This document shows, in pieces, positions 25,317 to 36,241 of a stretch of DNA of 64,000 nt. Position numbers and translations under genes: made by a program. The notes beneath the pieces are model-generated. The model ran no database searches. It worked only from the letters and a program-made list of their open reading frames with translations, and had not been told where the DNA came from. Position 1 is the first letter of the stretch. Each line of letters opens with the position of its first letter. The DNA is from Phytoactinopolyspora halophila (GTDB lineage: Bacteria; Actinomycetota; Actinomycetes; Jiangellales; Jiangellaceae), in NCBI RefSeq assembly GCF_003287285.1, contig NZ_QMIG01000017.1, forward strand, positions 1 to 64,000, given 5' to 3'.

Positions 25317-26588
25317 ATGAAGGTTCTGATGCTCACTCATGGCACTCGCGGCGACGTCGAACCTTTCGTAGCACTAGCCCTCGAACTCACATCGAGAGGA
25401 CATGACGTCGTTCTGTTCGCGCCCGCGTCGTCCGCGCCTCTCGTAAAATCTTATGACCTCGAGTTCGTACCGGTCCACGATACCTGGAACGCCCTGATGC
25501 ACGAGCCATCGATCCGATCAGGGTTTGAGACCAACTTCAAGACCGTCAAAACCATCACCGCCATGCGGAAGTTCCGACGCTTGGCCAGACAGGTATTAGA
25601 CGACATGACCGCTGCCGTCTCGTACAACCCAGAGCTTGTTGTCTGTCATGCCAGCGGTCCTCTACATGCCATCGCCGAACGACTCCGCGTACCGGCCGTT
25701 ATCGTATGCCCGGAACCCGTTTGGATTCCTACGAGGGCATTTCCCAACCCTTTAATACCCTTTCGCCTACCTACCCCGCTCAACCGTCTTTCCTACGCCG
25801 CGACTCCCTTATGGATTCGCGGCTTCATCGGCAAGACGACGAAGTGGCGCCGCAAGACGCTGGGCCTCCCTCGCCGTAGACATCAAAACAATTCGCTTCG
25901 ACGACCCGACGGTTCGCATGCGACCGTTCTACAACCATTTAGTCGACATATCCTACCGGACACATCGGATTATCCGGACTCCGTTCACACTACCGGCTTC
26001 TGGTTCCTCCCCACCGTCTCTAGCTGGGTTCCACCCAAACGCCTGTCCGATTTCATCGCAGCGGGAGATCCACCCGTCTATATCGGTTTCGGGAGCATGG
26101 CCGGCACCGACCCTAAGGAGACTGGAGAACTTATCCGCCAAGCAACGTCAATCGCCAAGGTACGCGCCGTTGTCGTCTCCGGATCCGGTGGCATCGACCT
26201 TGAATACGAATCCGACCAACGAGTATTAAGCATCGATCAAGCACCGTTCAGCTGGCTCTTTCCCCGCATGGCGGCCATCGTCCACCATGGCGGCAGCGGC
26301 ACAACCGGTGCAGCGCTCCTCGCCGGCCGGCCACAGGTTGTGTGTCCCTTTATGAATACTCAACACTTCTACGCTGAGCGGGTCCATGCCCTCGGCATTT
26401 CGCCTGAGCCGTTACCCCAAGATCGCCTGACGGCTCATCACCTCGCTCACCGCATTCATCGTGCGGTTAATGACGTCGAGCTCGAAAGACGAGCAGCTAA
26501 TATGAGATCACTAATATATACTGAACACGGAACCGGGCGCGCAGTGAAAATTTTTGAATCGACGCTTAATAAAAACGCTATCCAGTAA
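25317..26588 (+). CDS. GT1-family glycosyltransferase
   Basis: A 423-residue GT-B fold enzyme of the sterol/macrolide glucosyltransferase type. The N-terminal acceptor domain opens with MKVLMLTHGTRGDVEPFVAL; the C-terminal donor domain contains PVYIGFGSMAG and the nucleotide-sugar motif HHGGSGTTGAALLAGRPQVV. Donor and acceptor cannot be predicted; a deoxysugar from the adjacent rml operon is an attractive donor but unproven. I chose the ATG at 25317, which aligns exactly with the start of the paralogue at 45571-46854; upstream in-frame ATGs exist. Codon use is less GC-biased than in the rml genes. Confidence 0.88.
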   Translation: MKVLMLTHGTRGDVEPFVALALELTSRGHDVVLFAPASSAPLVKSYDLEFVPVHDTWNALMHEPSIRSGFETNFKTVKTITAMRKFRRLARQVLDDMTAAVSYNPELVVCHASGPLHAIAERLRVPAVIVCPEPVWIPTRAFPNPLIPFRLPTPLNRLSYAATPLWIRGFIGKTTKWRRKTLGLPRRRHQNNSLRRPDGSHATVLQPFSRHILPDTSDYPDSVHTTGFWFLPTVSSWVPPKRLSDFIAAGDPPVYIGFGSMAGTDPKETGELIRQATSIAKVRAVVVSGSGGIDLEYESDQRVLSIDQAPFSWLFPRMAAIVHHGGSGTTGAALLAGRPQVVCPFMNTQHFYAERVHALGISPEPLPQDRLTAHHLAHRIHRAVNDVELERRAANMRSLIYTEHGTGRAVKIFESTLNKNAIQ

Positions 26589-26961
26589 ATCATAAAACTG
26601 CCAAATACATTACACCCTTAACGTATCTTTGAAGCCATGGCATCGTCATAAATGCGAGAGCTTAAAACAACTACCGGGATAACCATCACTAAATTGATAA
26701 ATATAACAGAACACGACCGCTCAACGAACCGTCTTCATAAGTCGCCGACGCCGAAACCAACAACTTCGGAGTGCGGTCATTTAGATATGCAGCGACTTTC
26801 ATCTTGATCGCTTCGGGCACGACATCGAGATCCGCTACTAGGTGAATCGGCCGCGCAGATGACGTCAGCCACGACCCCGTTACCTTCTTCGTGGCCCCTG
26901 AGACAAGGGATTCTGGTCGCCAGTTCCGGCATGACTGATTGCTCCTGTCATTTGCATGATC
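26589..26961 (-). pseudogene. Possible 3' remnant of a gene cut by IS110
   Basis: A minus-strand frame (26689 to about 26961) encodes HLVADLDVVPEAIKMKV and SASATYEDGSLSGRVLLYL, which look like ordinary protein, but it runs without a credible start into the insertion sequence on its right. It may be the tail of a gene truncated by that insertion. I do not recognise the family; it could also be chance. Confidence 0.25.
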
Positions 26962-28364
26962 CGGGGGTGTTGTCACCGGGGCTGGTGGCGTGGGAGGACC
27001 GCTGATAGGGACAGGACCGCTGGCTCGACACCGTGCTGTGCGTTGGGCTCGGTAGGTCTCTTCGTAACGTGGGTGCCGGCATCCTTCGCCAGACTTGCGA
27101 CCAGTCGCCGTATGCGAAGGGGAGCCTATTCAATGCAAGGATAGGACAGATCTGGCTACGCCGTGTTTCTCGGTCTTGATGTCGGCAAGGAAGAACACCA
27201 CGCCACCGGGCTGGACCCGGCCGGGACGCGGGTGCACGATAAGCCTCTGCCGCAGGCCGAGGACAAGATCCGCGACCTGCTCGAGTCGCTGGCTGTGCGC
27301 GGCCGGGTGCTGGTGGTTGTTGACCAGCCCGCCTCGATCGGTGCGCTCGCTGTGGCGGTGACCCGTGACCTGGGCATCGATGTAGCCTACCTGCCCGGGC
27401 TGGCAATGCGCCGCATCGCGGACCTGCACCCCGGCAACGCCAAGACCGACGCCCGCGACGCTTACATCATTACCAAGGCCACCCGGTCGATGCCGCGCGC
27501 GCTGCGCCGGGTCGACACCGGCGACGAGGCACTGGCCGACCTGGAGGTGATCATCGGCTACGATGACGACCTGGCCGGCGAGATCACCCGGATCAGCAAC
27601 CGTATCCGCGGCCTGGTAACCCAGGTCAACCCCGCGTTGGAACGAATCCTCGGTCCGAAAGATCCGGCGTTCTGCCGTGCTGGAGCTACTGGCCCGCTTC
27701 GGCGGCCCCACAGGACTTGCCACCGCCTCGCGACGACAGTTCGTCGCGGCAACAAAGACCCGCGCGCCGCGCTCCTACGAGAAGTTCGTCGACGCCGTCG
27801 GGCACGCCCTGAACGAGCAGACCGTCACCGTGCCAGGAACCCGTGCCGCCGAGATGGTCCTGCCCCAGCTCGCGACCCAGCTGGCCGGACTGCTCGCTCA
27901 ACGCGAGGCGGCCGCGGCGCAGATCGAGGAGATGCTCGATGCGCACCCTCTTGCCCAGGTCCTGACCTCGATGCCCGGCATCGGCGTCAGGACCGGAGCG
28001 CCCGCATCCTCCTCGAGGTCGGCGACGTGTCCTTGTTCCCGAGCAGCCGCCACCTCGCCGCCTACGCAGGACTCGCCCCGGTCACCCGCCGGTCCGGCCT
28101 GAGCATCCACGGCGAGCACCCCAGCAAAGCCGGGCAACAAGCAGCTCAAACGCGCCTGCTTCCTCGCCGCGTTCGCCGCGCTGCACCACCCCGCCAGCCG
28201 CGCCTACTATGACCGGAAATGCGCCCAGGCCAAGAAGCACAACGCCGCCCTCATCTGCCTCGCCCGACGTCGCTGCGACGTCCTGTTCGCCATGATCCGC
28301 AACAAGACCCCGTACAGCCATCCCGAACCTCAGCGAGCTTGACAAGTTTCATAGGGACACCCCC
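26962..28364 (+). mobile_element. Insertion sequence, IS110 family, inactivated
   Basis: The element carries one frameshifted IS110-type transposase. The boundaries are approximate: GGGGGTGT near 26963 at the left and ACACCCCC at 28358-28364 at the right form a short inverted match; IS110 elements often lack long terminal repeats. Confidence 0.6.
27163..28342 (+). pseudogene. IS110-family transposase, frameshifted
   Basis: The DEDD-type N-terminal domain reads FLGLDVGKEEHHATG and NAKTDARDAYII, then the frame shifts near 27675 to LLARFGGPTGLATASR. It shifts again near 27990 (ARILLEVGDVSLFPSSRHL, AYAGLAPVTRRSGLS) and once more near 28130, ending with HNAALICLARRRCDVLFAM. At least three frameshifts interrupt an otherwise complete transposase of about 390 codons, so it cannot be made as one protein. 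GC-rich codon use sets it apart from the A/T-richer genes around it. Confidence 0.85.
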
Positions 28365-28792
28365 AATCAAACCGGCGACAAACCACGGTCCTGACGAACT
28401 TCCATGCCCCATCTACGCGACAGCGCTATGTCAGCGGTGCAGGAAAGAACCGGCCGGTCCGCAACGTCCGGTACGCAGATCCTCAACACCCGACATCCTC
28501 ATAGGAATCCCTCAGCAGTCTTCGCCCGCTGGTCAACGTCTCTTCGTACTGCGAGGCGTCGCGCCGATTACTGCACTGACCTCGGCCCAATAGATGCCAA
28601 ATAGATCGTTGCCGCTCGCCAACCCGATAGGCCATATCACCCTCCCCTTTGTGCGTTTCTCACCTCCAAACAAGGCCAGTCAGCCTATCGCGCCTTATGT
28701 CGTTTCGCTGATGCGTGCACGCAAAGCCTCATGCCGTTGCTCACCAGTGCACACGATATCACCGTTCATGCAGTCGCTTCTCAAGATCACAC
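28365..28792. other. Intergenic, nothing recognised
   Basis: No credible gene, repeat or RNA seen between the IS110 and the oxidoreductase stop at 28793. Confidence 0.4.
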
Positions 28793-30076
28793 TCATGCAT
28801 TAAATCTAAAGCTGACCTCAGGTACGATAGCTCCATGCTGTTTCAGTAATCGCTTCAATTGATCCATATTCACCTCTTCTGGATCGCTTCGATCTTGAGC
28901 AGCAAGAGCCGCCAGCGCACCTGCCGACTGTCCCATAGCCATACACGATGCCTGCACTCTCCCAGCGCTATTTGCCCATCGGTCACTCGCAAAGCACCGT
29001 CCTGCGACCAGAAGATTCCTACTGTCTCTGGGCAATAACGCCCTACGCGGAATCGATCCAACCTTTCCATATTCCATCGACTCGAAAAACCACGACGACG
29101 AATCAACCCCATGCAAATCAATAGGATAGAAACTATAACAAACAGCATCGTCCCATAAGCGTCCTGTCTTATAATCGTCAAGGGTTACTGCGCCTTTTCC
29201 TTCGATGGTGACTGTTTCTCGAATCCCCACCTCGGCCGAAATCCGCGCCACATATACGTCTTCAAGACCTGGTTGTTGCCTGAGGAATCGCACCATCCGA
29301 TAGACGCTTCTTCTTCCTTCAATCTCTGCCTGTGTACGACCGACACTATCGCGAGCGTTAACCGATATCACATGATTCGCATTTCGGCCATTCTTTCTAA
29401 GAAAATCCACGCGAGGATTATCGACATTCCAACATCCATCGCTTGCGCTTATTTCGCCGCGCTCAATTGCTTGCTGGAATTCTAGATCGATCTTCTGAAT
29501 GTCAATCGAGTCCAGGTCATAGCCCGCCAAATCACAGTCGAGAGTCGCTGGCTGCGTTTCTTCGTGTACATGTACCTTATAGCCTGCGATGAATACCATA
29601 TTTGCGTCGCCCGTACAATCAACTAGTTGCCGCGTGCTAATCGTTTCCATGCCTCCCTTGCCACAGAGGCGCAATGTCCAACTATCTTGGATTTGAGAAA
29701 TTTCAGCAATCATTGTATGTAACAATAATTCACAACCGGAATCAAGGACAAAATTGTCGCACAAATGTGAGTAAATCATCGGATCCACTAAGGGTTGATG
29801 CATTACGAAATTCGCTTCTGGATCCGAGAAATCCGGCATCTGTGCGCCGCTTTCACGGACAGTTCGCTCGACAAGTTCCCAACCGATGCCAGCAATTATC
29901 TGCCTACCCCATGCATGAAAGAGCCCTGGCACGTTGATTCCCGCATTGATGGTCACGCCGCCGAGCCGCGAGTCTTTTTCTACAAGCAGCGTACGTGCTC
30001 CAGCACGGCCAGCTTGCGTTGCCGCCACTACTCCGGCCGGGCCACCGCCCACAACGACTACGTCATAGTGTCTCAT
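28793..30076 (-). CDS. FAD-dependent oxidoreductase
   Basis: A 427-residue flavoprotein of the FAD_oxidored type. The N-terminal dinucleotide fold is YDVVVVGGGPAGVVAATQAG followed by LLVEKDSRLGG; a second FAD-contact segment near the C-terminus is SRNLLVAGRCFASDRWANSAGRVQ with QSAGALAALAAQ after it. Members act on diverse substrates, often sugars or sugar acids; the substrate cannot be inferred. The ATG at 30076 lies behind GAAGAAG. The gene is visibly A/T-rich and monocistronic between long gene-free stretches. Confidence 0.85.
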   Translation of the reverse strand: MRHYDVVVVGGGPAGVVAATQAGRAGARTLLVEKDSRLGGVTINAGINVPGLFHAWGRQIIAGIGWELVERTVRESGAQMPDFSDPEANFVMHQPLVDPMIYSHLCDNFVLDSGCELLLHTMIAEISQIQDSWTLRLCGKGGMETISTRQLVDCTGDANMVFIAGYKVHVHEETQPATLDCDLAGYDLDSIDIQKIDLEFQQAIERGEISASDGCWNVDNPRVDFLRKNGRNANHVISVNARDSVGRTQAEIEGRRSVYRMVRFLRQQPGLEDVYVARISAEVGIRETVTIEGKGAVTLDDYKTGRLWDDAVCYSFYPIDLHGVDSSSWFFESMEYGKVGSIPRRALLPRDSRNLLVAGRCFASDRWANSAGRVQASCMAMGQSAGALAALAAQDRSDPEEVNMDQLKRLLKQHGAIVPEVSFRFNA

Positions 30077-31454
30077 TGTATCTTCTTCTCGATCCAAAGA
30101 ACGTTCGAACACATTTCACATGAACTCCTCAAATACGCTAGGTGATTATACGGATTACTATAGCGATCTACATAGCAGATGGAAATGACATGAGTTTCGA
30201 CCCTTGAAGCTGCGGACGTCCTAACAGTTGCACAACGTTAGGTTACTAACCACATAAGCTCATGCATAAGCTTGCACTTGAAGAAATTTCGTTATGTATT
30301 TCGAAACGCACAAATGCCGCACCCTCCTAAATAGTCGCCAATGCAACAATTCTTTCTTGGCAATTTAATAATCAATGGCAAGTGGATTAGATAATACACT
30401 GCTAGCCCGATCTCCTTGCACAATGTAAAACACATTAGTGTCGCTTGCAATAACTTCAAGCCCACCGATTAGAAGCACTCTATTAATGTGCATCCATACC
30501 AATCCACAATGTTATTCTTAACCTAGGACCAGCATGGGAGTGTTTGGATCGCATCGCCTCGTCGTCGGCCTTGAACTGATTTGTTTGATTGAGTAATTTA
30601 CCGTGATCAACGTAACTGGCCGGGACCCGTTTATTCTGAGAGTTGCTAACGTTGCTATCCGCAATAGGCCGAAAGTCGACCTAGGTACTAGATCTTGTTG
30701 AAGGACTTAGTGTAAAGCTGGTGCTCGTGCTCTGTACCATGAGCTTTGTATCTTGAAAGCCGAATTGCTACAACGTTTCGGAACATGGGATGTATTTCCG
30801 CCATTTACTATGGCTTATCAAAGGAGCATTGATAGATAACAGTATCGTACGAATTATATACGATCTTGTGCGTATCGAACATGCTCCGCGATATCGGCTG
30901 TCATCTGGAGACAACGACATGTCGTGCATCGATCTTCCCGGGCCAGGGACGCCGATGAGTTTCGGTCCGCGGTGCAGGACACCGCCGACGGCGGCCCGTT
31001 GAAATCAGTATCGCATTACCGCTCACCAAGGAGTTCCAATATCACTAAGTAGTCAGTTATTACTACGGCCTAAAACGCGAATTGCCGTACCCGGCGGAAC
31101 CTCATCGAACGAGCGTCAAGGCTCAAGCCGTCCCTGGTAACGGTGAGAATTGACGTATCGCAGCCCGTTAGCTGTACAGTGGCAGAAGTAGCGTTTAGCG
31201 GCACTTCAACAGGCACTCGAGCCCGCCCACCGTGTCGAGCTACAGTGCAAGTGCCCAGTTCGTATTAAACACCTATACTGATATTTCAAGTTTGCGTATC
31301 CCTCTAGGACTACCTTTCTCCAGCTAAGGCCAAGGACACCACCAACTGGCTGTTGCAGGGCATATCCCTGTAGAAGCCGGATCGGGCTGAGAGGGCGGGT
31401 CTTCCGGAGCAAGATGAGAATTGCCAAGCGCTCATACGCCGAACAGGAAAAGCC
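30077..31454. other. 1.4-kb A/T-rich non-coding stretch
   Basis: No gene is supported. The left half is strongly A/T-rich with stops in all frames; GC rises after about 31150, where decayed mobile DNA begins. It includes the promoter region of the oxidoreductase at its left edge. Confidence 0.45.
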
Positions 31455-32290
31455 CGCTCATGGCCTAATGTCGCGGCCGGCCGTCGTCTGGTGGCTCGGT
31501 GCGAGGCTCGTCCGATCGCGCATGCCGCGACGGAGATGGGATCTCCCGTTTGTGTGCTTCGACTCGGTTTACCAATACCGGAGCTATGGCGAGGTCGACC
31601 GGCCCAGCGCCTCGCACGTACAACCTACGGCGACGTCGGCCGCAGTGATGTTCCGGATCGAGTAGCTACGCCGGCGCCCGCAAAGCGCTTGGCGCGGCGG
31701 ATTCCGCCCAAACCGGCCGCCGAGGGAATGGTCATCAGCGTGCACAAGGCGATGCGGCGCCTAGGCCGGCTCGGGCTCAACCGCCGCCGGCTCATCGACT
31801 TACCGGAAGGCACTATCGCGCCCCACGTCGCATCGGCGTGCACTGGCCCCGGTGACGCGATCCGCCTCAATGCGAACAAGGTCAGCCGTACCGCCGAACC
31901 CGGGGGCCCATGCACCACACCGACAACAGCGACCAAGCCAACCATGCAACGGGGCCAAGAAGGGTAGAGCACGGGCCGAATACACCACGTGCACCACCGC
32001 CATCGACGGCCGACTTTCACCTACTTACGCTGAAGCTCTCCCTAAACGAGAAAGCCACCACCGCCATCGGGCTCGTACATCGCGCCAAGGCGTTCTTCGC
32101 CGCGCAAGGCATCACCCGCATTCCATACTGCCGCAGGAAGCTAGCCACCAGCCTCCTACTACACACCGGCGTCACCAACGTCATAGCCTCATACACCCCG
32201 TGCTCCCGTACCACACGCTCCTGCTCAACATTTCGCGTATCTTTCGACATCCACAAAACCTGTTCACGATCCATCGATTCAGGGATTTGC
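31455..32290 (+). pseudogene. IS481-family transposase relic
   Basis: Fragments of an IS481 transposase appear in order but in alternating frames: HAATEMG (helix-turn-helix), SYGEVDRPSASH followed by TATSAAV, RRLGRLGLNRRRLIDLPEG, GDAIRLNANKVSRTAEPGG (the vDVKKlGripdGGg motif), then GRARAEYTTCTTAIDGR, LNEKATTAIGLVHRAKAFF and FFAAQGITRIP. At least three frameshifts and many substitutions show long decay. No terminal repeats could be defined. Confidence 0.65.
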
Positions 32291-32351
32291 GGTCGCGAAA
32301 TCTTCGCACATTTTTTTCGTCTACAACTATTCATAGCACCATCGAGCGCAC

Positions 32352-33761
32352 CTATCGCAATAGACTCTGATGAGGTTTACGAAGTGCCACCATCAAAAAT
32401 AGGCACCAGCATATTATCACCGCGGCAACACACCAAAACGCAAATTGGTAGCCATTCACAATCGCCGTCCCCGAATGTGTCGGCGCCGCCGAGCTCGCCG
32501 TCCCAACAGCGGCTGCCGACGAATAGACCGCGATGCCCAGGGCCCCACCAATTTGCTCCGCCGCTCTAACCAATCCTGATACCAGACCCGTATCAGTATT
32601 AGGAAGCTTCGCCGTTGCGAGACCTATTAAAGTCACACTCCCATAACCGACGCCTAAGTTCATAACGGAAAGTCCCGGGAGCGCAACCGTAACGTACTCG
32701 GAATTGGGACCGACCCGTGTAAGCAATATTGTTCCAGCAGCGATTAGAAACAACGCAGCAGGAGCGACGATACCTGCTCCGAGCCAGCGCAGCATGTGGT
32801 TTGTCGTCAACGAGCCAATGACTACCATTCCAGTCGGAGCAAGGAAGGCCATGCCGGTCTGAAGGGGCGAGTATTCACGTATGTTTTGGAAATAGAGTGT
32901 CATGAGCACGCCCACCGCCATTACGCCCCCTGCCATTATCGGAAGTGTGACGACCGCGATTGTTAGTGTTCGTTCACGAAAAATGCTCGGCGTAATCAGC
33001 GGCGCCGAGTGAAAATGTTCGACTAATGTCAATGTGCCAAGCAAGATCACAGCCACTATCCCAGCAGCCAGTGTGGTTGGGGAAATCCAACTTTCTTGGC
33101 GAGCATTGAGCACTGCGTAAACCAACAAAACGGAACCGCTTGTCACGAGTAGCGCACCGCCTAGGTCGATCGATCCAGAAATTCGTGTCCACATTGGCAT
33201 CCACCTAGCTGCTGCCGCCACGACGATCAAGCCGACTGGGACGTTGACCAGAAAGATCGCAGACCACGATAGCGTGTGGGTTAGTAAGCCACCGACGAAC
33301 AGTGAAACACTAGCACCGGTAAAATTAAATGCCGCCCATATAGACAACGCTCTGCGTCGTTCTGGACCAGGAGGAAAGGAAGCAAGCAATATTGACAAAG
33401 TCGTCGGTATCACAACCGCAGCACCCAGGCCCTGGAGCGACCGCGCGGCAAGCAAAATTTCCGCTGTGGTTGCAAGTCCCGCAAAAAGCGAGGCAACTGT
33501 GTAGACCGATACACCGATAAGGAAGACTTGCTTTCGCCCAAATATGTCAGCAATGCGGCCACCGAGCAATAGAAATCCGCCGAATACCAAAAGATAGGAA
33601 TTAACCACCCACGTAAGGCCCTCAACACCAAAGCCAAGGTCGCGCTGAATTGGTGGCAAGGCAATTACCACGATAGTTGAATTCACGATCATAAAGAATT
33701 GCGTAAGACAAATGATCGCAAAGACGAGACGCCGGCGTGCGACCAACTGTGTTTTCATCAT
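32352..33761 (-). CDS. MFS transporter, DHA2-type drug/metabolite exporter
   Basis: A 469-residue membrane protein with about 14 hydrophobic helices, typical of the DHA2 (EmrB/QacA-like) proton antiporters. Motif A between helices 2 and 3 reads GGRIADIFGRKQVFLIG, and WVVNSYLLVFGGFLL precedes it. The first helix starts at about residue 12 (FAIICLTQFFMIVNSTIVVIA). It stands alone, A/T-rich relative to the core chromosome, between two transposase relics. Export of a small molecule or glycoside is the family role; no regulator gene is adjacent. Confidence 0.92.
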   Translation of the reverse strand: MMKTQLVARRRLVFAIICLTQFFMIVNSTIVVIALPPIQRDLGFGVEGLTWVVNSYLLVFGGFLLLGGRIADIFGRKQVFLIGVSVYTVASLFAGLATTAEILLAARSLQGLGAAVVIPTTLSILLASFPPGPERRRALSIWAAFNFTGASVSLFVGGLLTHTLSWSAIFLVNVPVGLIVVAAAARWMPMWTRISGSIDLGGALLVTSGSVLLVYAVLNARQESWISPTTLAAGIVAVILLGTLTLVEHFHSAPLITPSIFRERTLTIAVVTLPIMAGGVMAVGVLMTLYFQNIREYSPLQTGMAFLAPTGMVVIGSLTTNHMLRWLGAGIVAPAALFLIAAGTILLTRVGPNSEYVTVALPGLSVMNLGVGYGSVTLIGLATAKLPNTDTGLVSGLVRAAEQIGGALGIAVYSSAAAVGTASSAAPTHSGTAIVNGYQFAFWCVAAVIICWCLFLMVALRKPHQSLLR

Positions 33762-34439
33762 CCTTTACCGTTCCGCAGTTCGCATCCGGTTACCTCGTCG
33801 TGGCCATCATGTGATATCAAAATTCTCTCTCGTTCTCGCCAATTCGATTATCCCTAAAGTTCTTGCCCTACTCAGCTGCAACCCGCAGAATGGGTGGTCA
33901 GGTAATTTCTGACAAGGGGTACTCTACGGTTGGACATGTTTTCTTGTTCCTGCAGGCGTTGCGCCACACGCTAAATCTTAAATTCTTACAACATTGTTGC
34001 GCATGTTATTCACAATTATTTCACCATTTTCAGGAATTTAAGTAGGGGGCAATTTTCGTCGGATTGATACTTCTTCAGTTCAAACAACTTGTTCATACCC
34101 TCGGGTCTTGCGACAATGACGGCCAGAGTGACAATGTCGGATGAAAATGCCAATTGGCTAAAAACCATTAACCATAGGCTTTGACGACTCGAAATCTATT
34201 TGATTTGACTTTCGGAGATGACTCAGGCGTAGCGCATTAGACGTTCTTGAGGCAGCCTGCACGAGAATATTATTTAGGGGAGGTAGTTTGCGCAGAACTT
34301 AGTGTGAACGATAGCTTTCGCCAGCGATACGAGATTTGCGCGTGCGACATTCACAGTCTGTTGGACAGGAAAACGATGACGATACTCGCCGCAGAGCAAC
34401 GTCAGATCCTGCCGCCAGCTCCCTGATACCCCTTGTCAG
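33762..34439. other. A/T-rich intergenic region
   Basis: No gene recognised. It holds the promoter region of the MFS gene at its left edge and merges into an IS110 relic on the right. Confidence 0.4.
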
Positions 34440-35102
34440 CAAAACGACATGTTGTGCGCGAGCGCGTTCGAGGCGGAGGTGCTGGTCGCGTCCGACCACG
34501 TCGCAGCCGAGGCTACCCGGTTCGGCGAACCGCATCCTCGGACCATTGGCCGACGTCCACTCGCCCCCGAGCATGTAGATACCCGCCTTATCGAAGCCAA
34601 CCCGGCCACGCTGAACGAGTATATCGTGACCGTGCCCGGCACCACCGCCGCCGACAGAGTGCTGCGGCAGCTGCCAGACAGCAGCTTGAAAACGGCGCTT
34701 TCTCAGCCGCATTAGCGGCTCAGGTCGAGGAACTACTTCATGCCTACCGTCATGCGCAGCTCCTAACCTCCACCCCCGGCATCGGAGTCAGCAATTACGC
34801 CCGCATCCTCTTCGAGACCGACGACGCCTCGCACCTCACCAAGTCGGCATACCTCACCGCCTACGACAGCGTCGCCCCCATCACCCGCAAATCCAACACC
34901 AGCTTCAAGGGCGAACACCCGGCGCAGGAGACAAGCGCAAACTCAAACGCCCGTGCTTCCTCGTCGCCACCGCATCTGTGTTAAAACCGGCCAGTCGGGC
35001 TCGGCACCACAACAAACGCGACCAAGGAAGGCACCCAAAGCCGCCGTCATCTGCCTCGCCCACCTAACGCCATTATTATTCCCCCACGCCCAGTTCCGCT
35101 GT
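34440..35102 (+). pseudogene. Second IS110-family transposase relic
   Basis: Pieces of an IS110 transposase in shifted frames: VAAEATR, SANRILGPLADVHS, then after an internal deletion EYIVTVPGTTAADRVL, AAQVEELLHAYRHAQLL, STPGIGVSNYARILFE, YLTAYDSVAPITRKS and finally AAVICLAHL. It has diverged well beyond the copy at 27163, so it is an older, independent insertion. The N-terminal catalytic domain is missing. Confidence 0.7.
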
Positions 35103-36241
35103 AAGTCCCACTACTTCTATCCCTAGCCCCAGACAGCTCGAAAACCTCCACAGGCAGATCCAAGGCTCTGCCACAGCTCAAGCTCATCTGCCAAAGCAGC
35201 TGCCGTCCTCGCTGGCCCGTTCCGTTGACCAGCTCGAATCTGTCCACGCCGGTCACATGCCTCATCGAGACCCACGAGACCAAGATCCGTACCGCTACAA
35301 CGCTACAAGTTCTACGCAAGACCCCATCACCTCGCAGGCTGCGCGGACCTATACGACCAGCAACAACCTCGAGCTCTGGCCAAACATGCAGCTACGTCCG
35401 GCCGCAACTACAACTTCCCGCTCATATGCCTGAAACAGGCGCAATCTACCTACAGCCACATCGACTCAGGCCCGCCCATGTTCTCTGCGCTGAACTTGCC
35501 TACACCCGGCAGATATCCTATCGATTCTGGGACCGCAAGTGCTCACCTACCCCATGTCGTCTCGCGGGACACGAATCAACATCGGCACCCACTAAAACTA
35601 CGGTTAACAGCCATACCTACCAGAACGACCTCGACCAGTTCGCCAAAATGTTACAGCTGTCGCGATCAAAGTACCTTTCACCCGTCTCATCTTGACCGCG
35701 ACCTAGTCAATTCCCAGACTGATTACTCCCTCAATGGCCGCCAGCAGCGCAACTCCTCGTTAAAATCGTCCCCTATGATTGACATATCAGCCCCCACGAA
35801 AATATATAATTGCCACTCAAAACAGGAACCGCAAGATCTATCTTCAGTTTCCAACGGGTCCGGCCTGGCAAAATTACGTGTAGCTCATCGCGAATAATTC
35901 TGAAGAAATTGGAGTTTAAATACAAACTACATCCAGACCGACGTAAGAACGAATTCATCCGTTCACCATTGACCGGCGTAAGCTCTATTAATCGTCCCGC
36001 GCTGCCTAATAGCCATCTCATACGCCAGATCTCTTCTTCCCCTTACGCGCTACCCAGGTTACACATTTTCCGAGAGCCAAAAGTTCCTATGTATCATAAT
36101 TAACTCATACACGATTAGCATGCATAAGCAACCAATTTTACACAGTTGCTCGCAAATCAATATATCTCACATCGCCTCCATCCCGGGACCTCCAGGATCC
36201 GCAGCCATTCAGTCGGAAACAACACAGAGAGAAAATTTTCC
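35103..36241. other. 1.1-kb stretch without a supported gene
   Basis: Several open frames of up to about 155 codons occur at 35225-35900, but they lack ribosome sites and show no family resemblance. The last 60 nt contain the ribosome site (GAGAGAAAA) for the next gene. Confidence 0.4.

Noticed and set aside
35225-35897. Two overlapping plus-strand frames of about 140-155 codons
   Set aside because: No ribosome site, no consistent codon bias and no recognisable motif; probably decayed DNA beside the IS110 relic.
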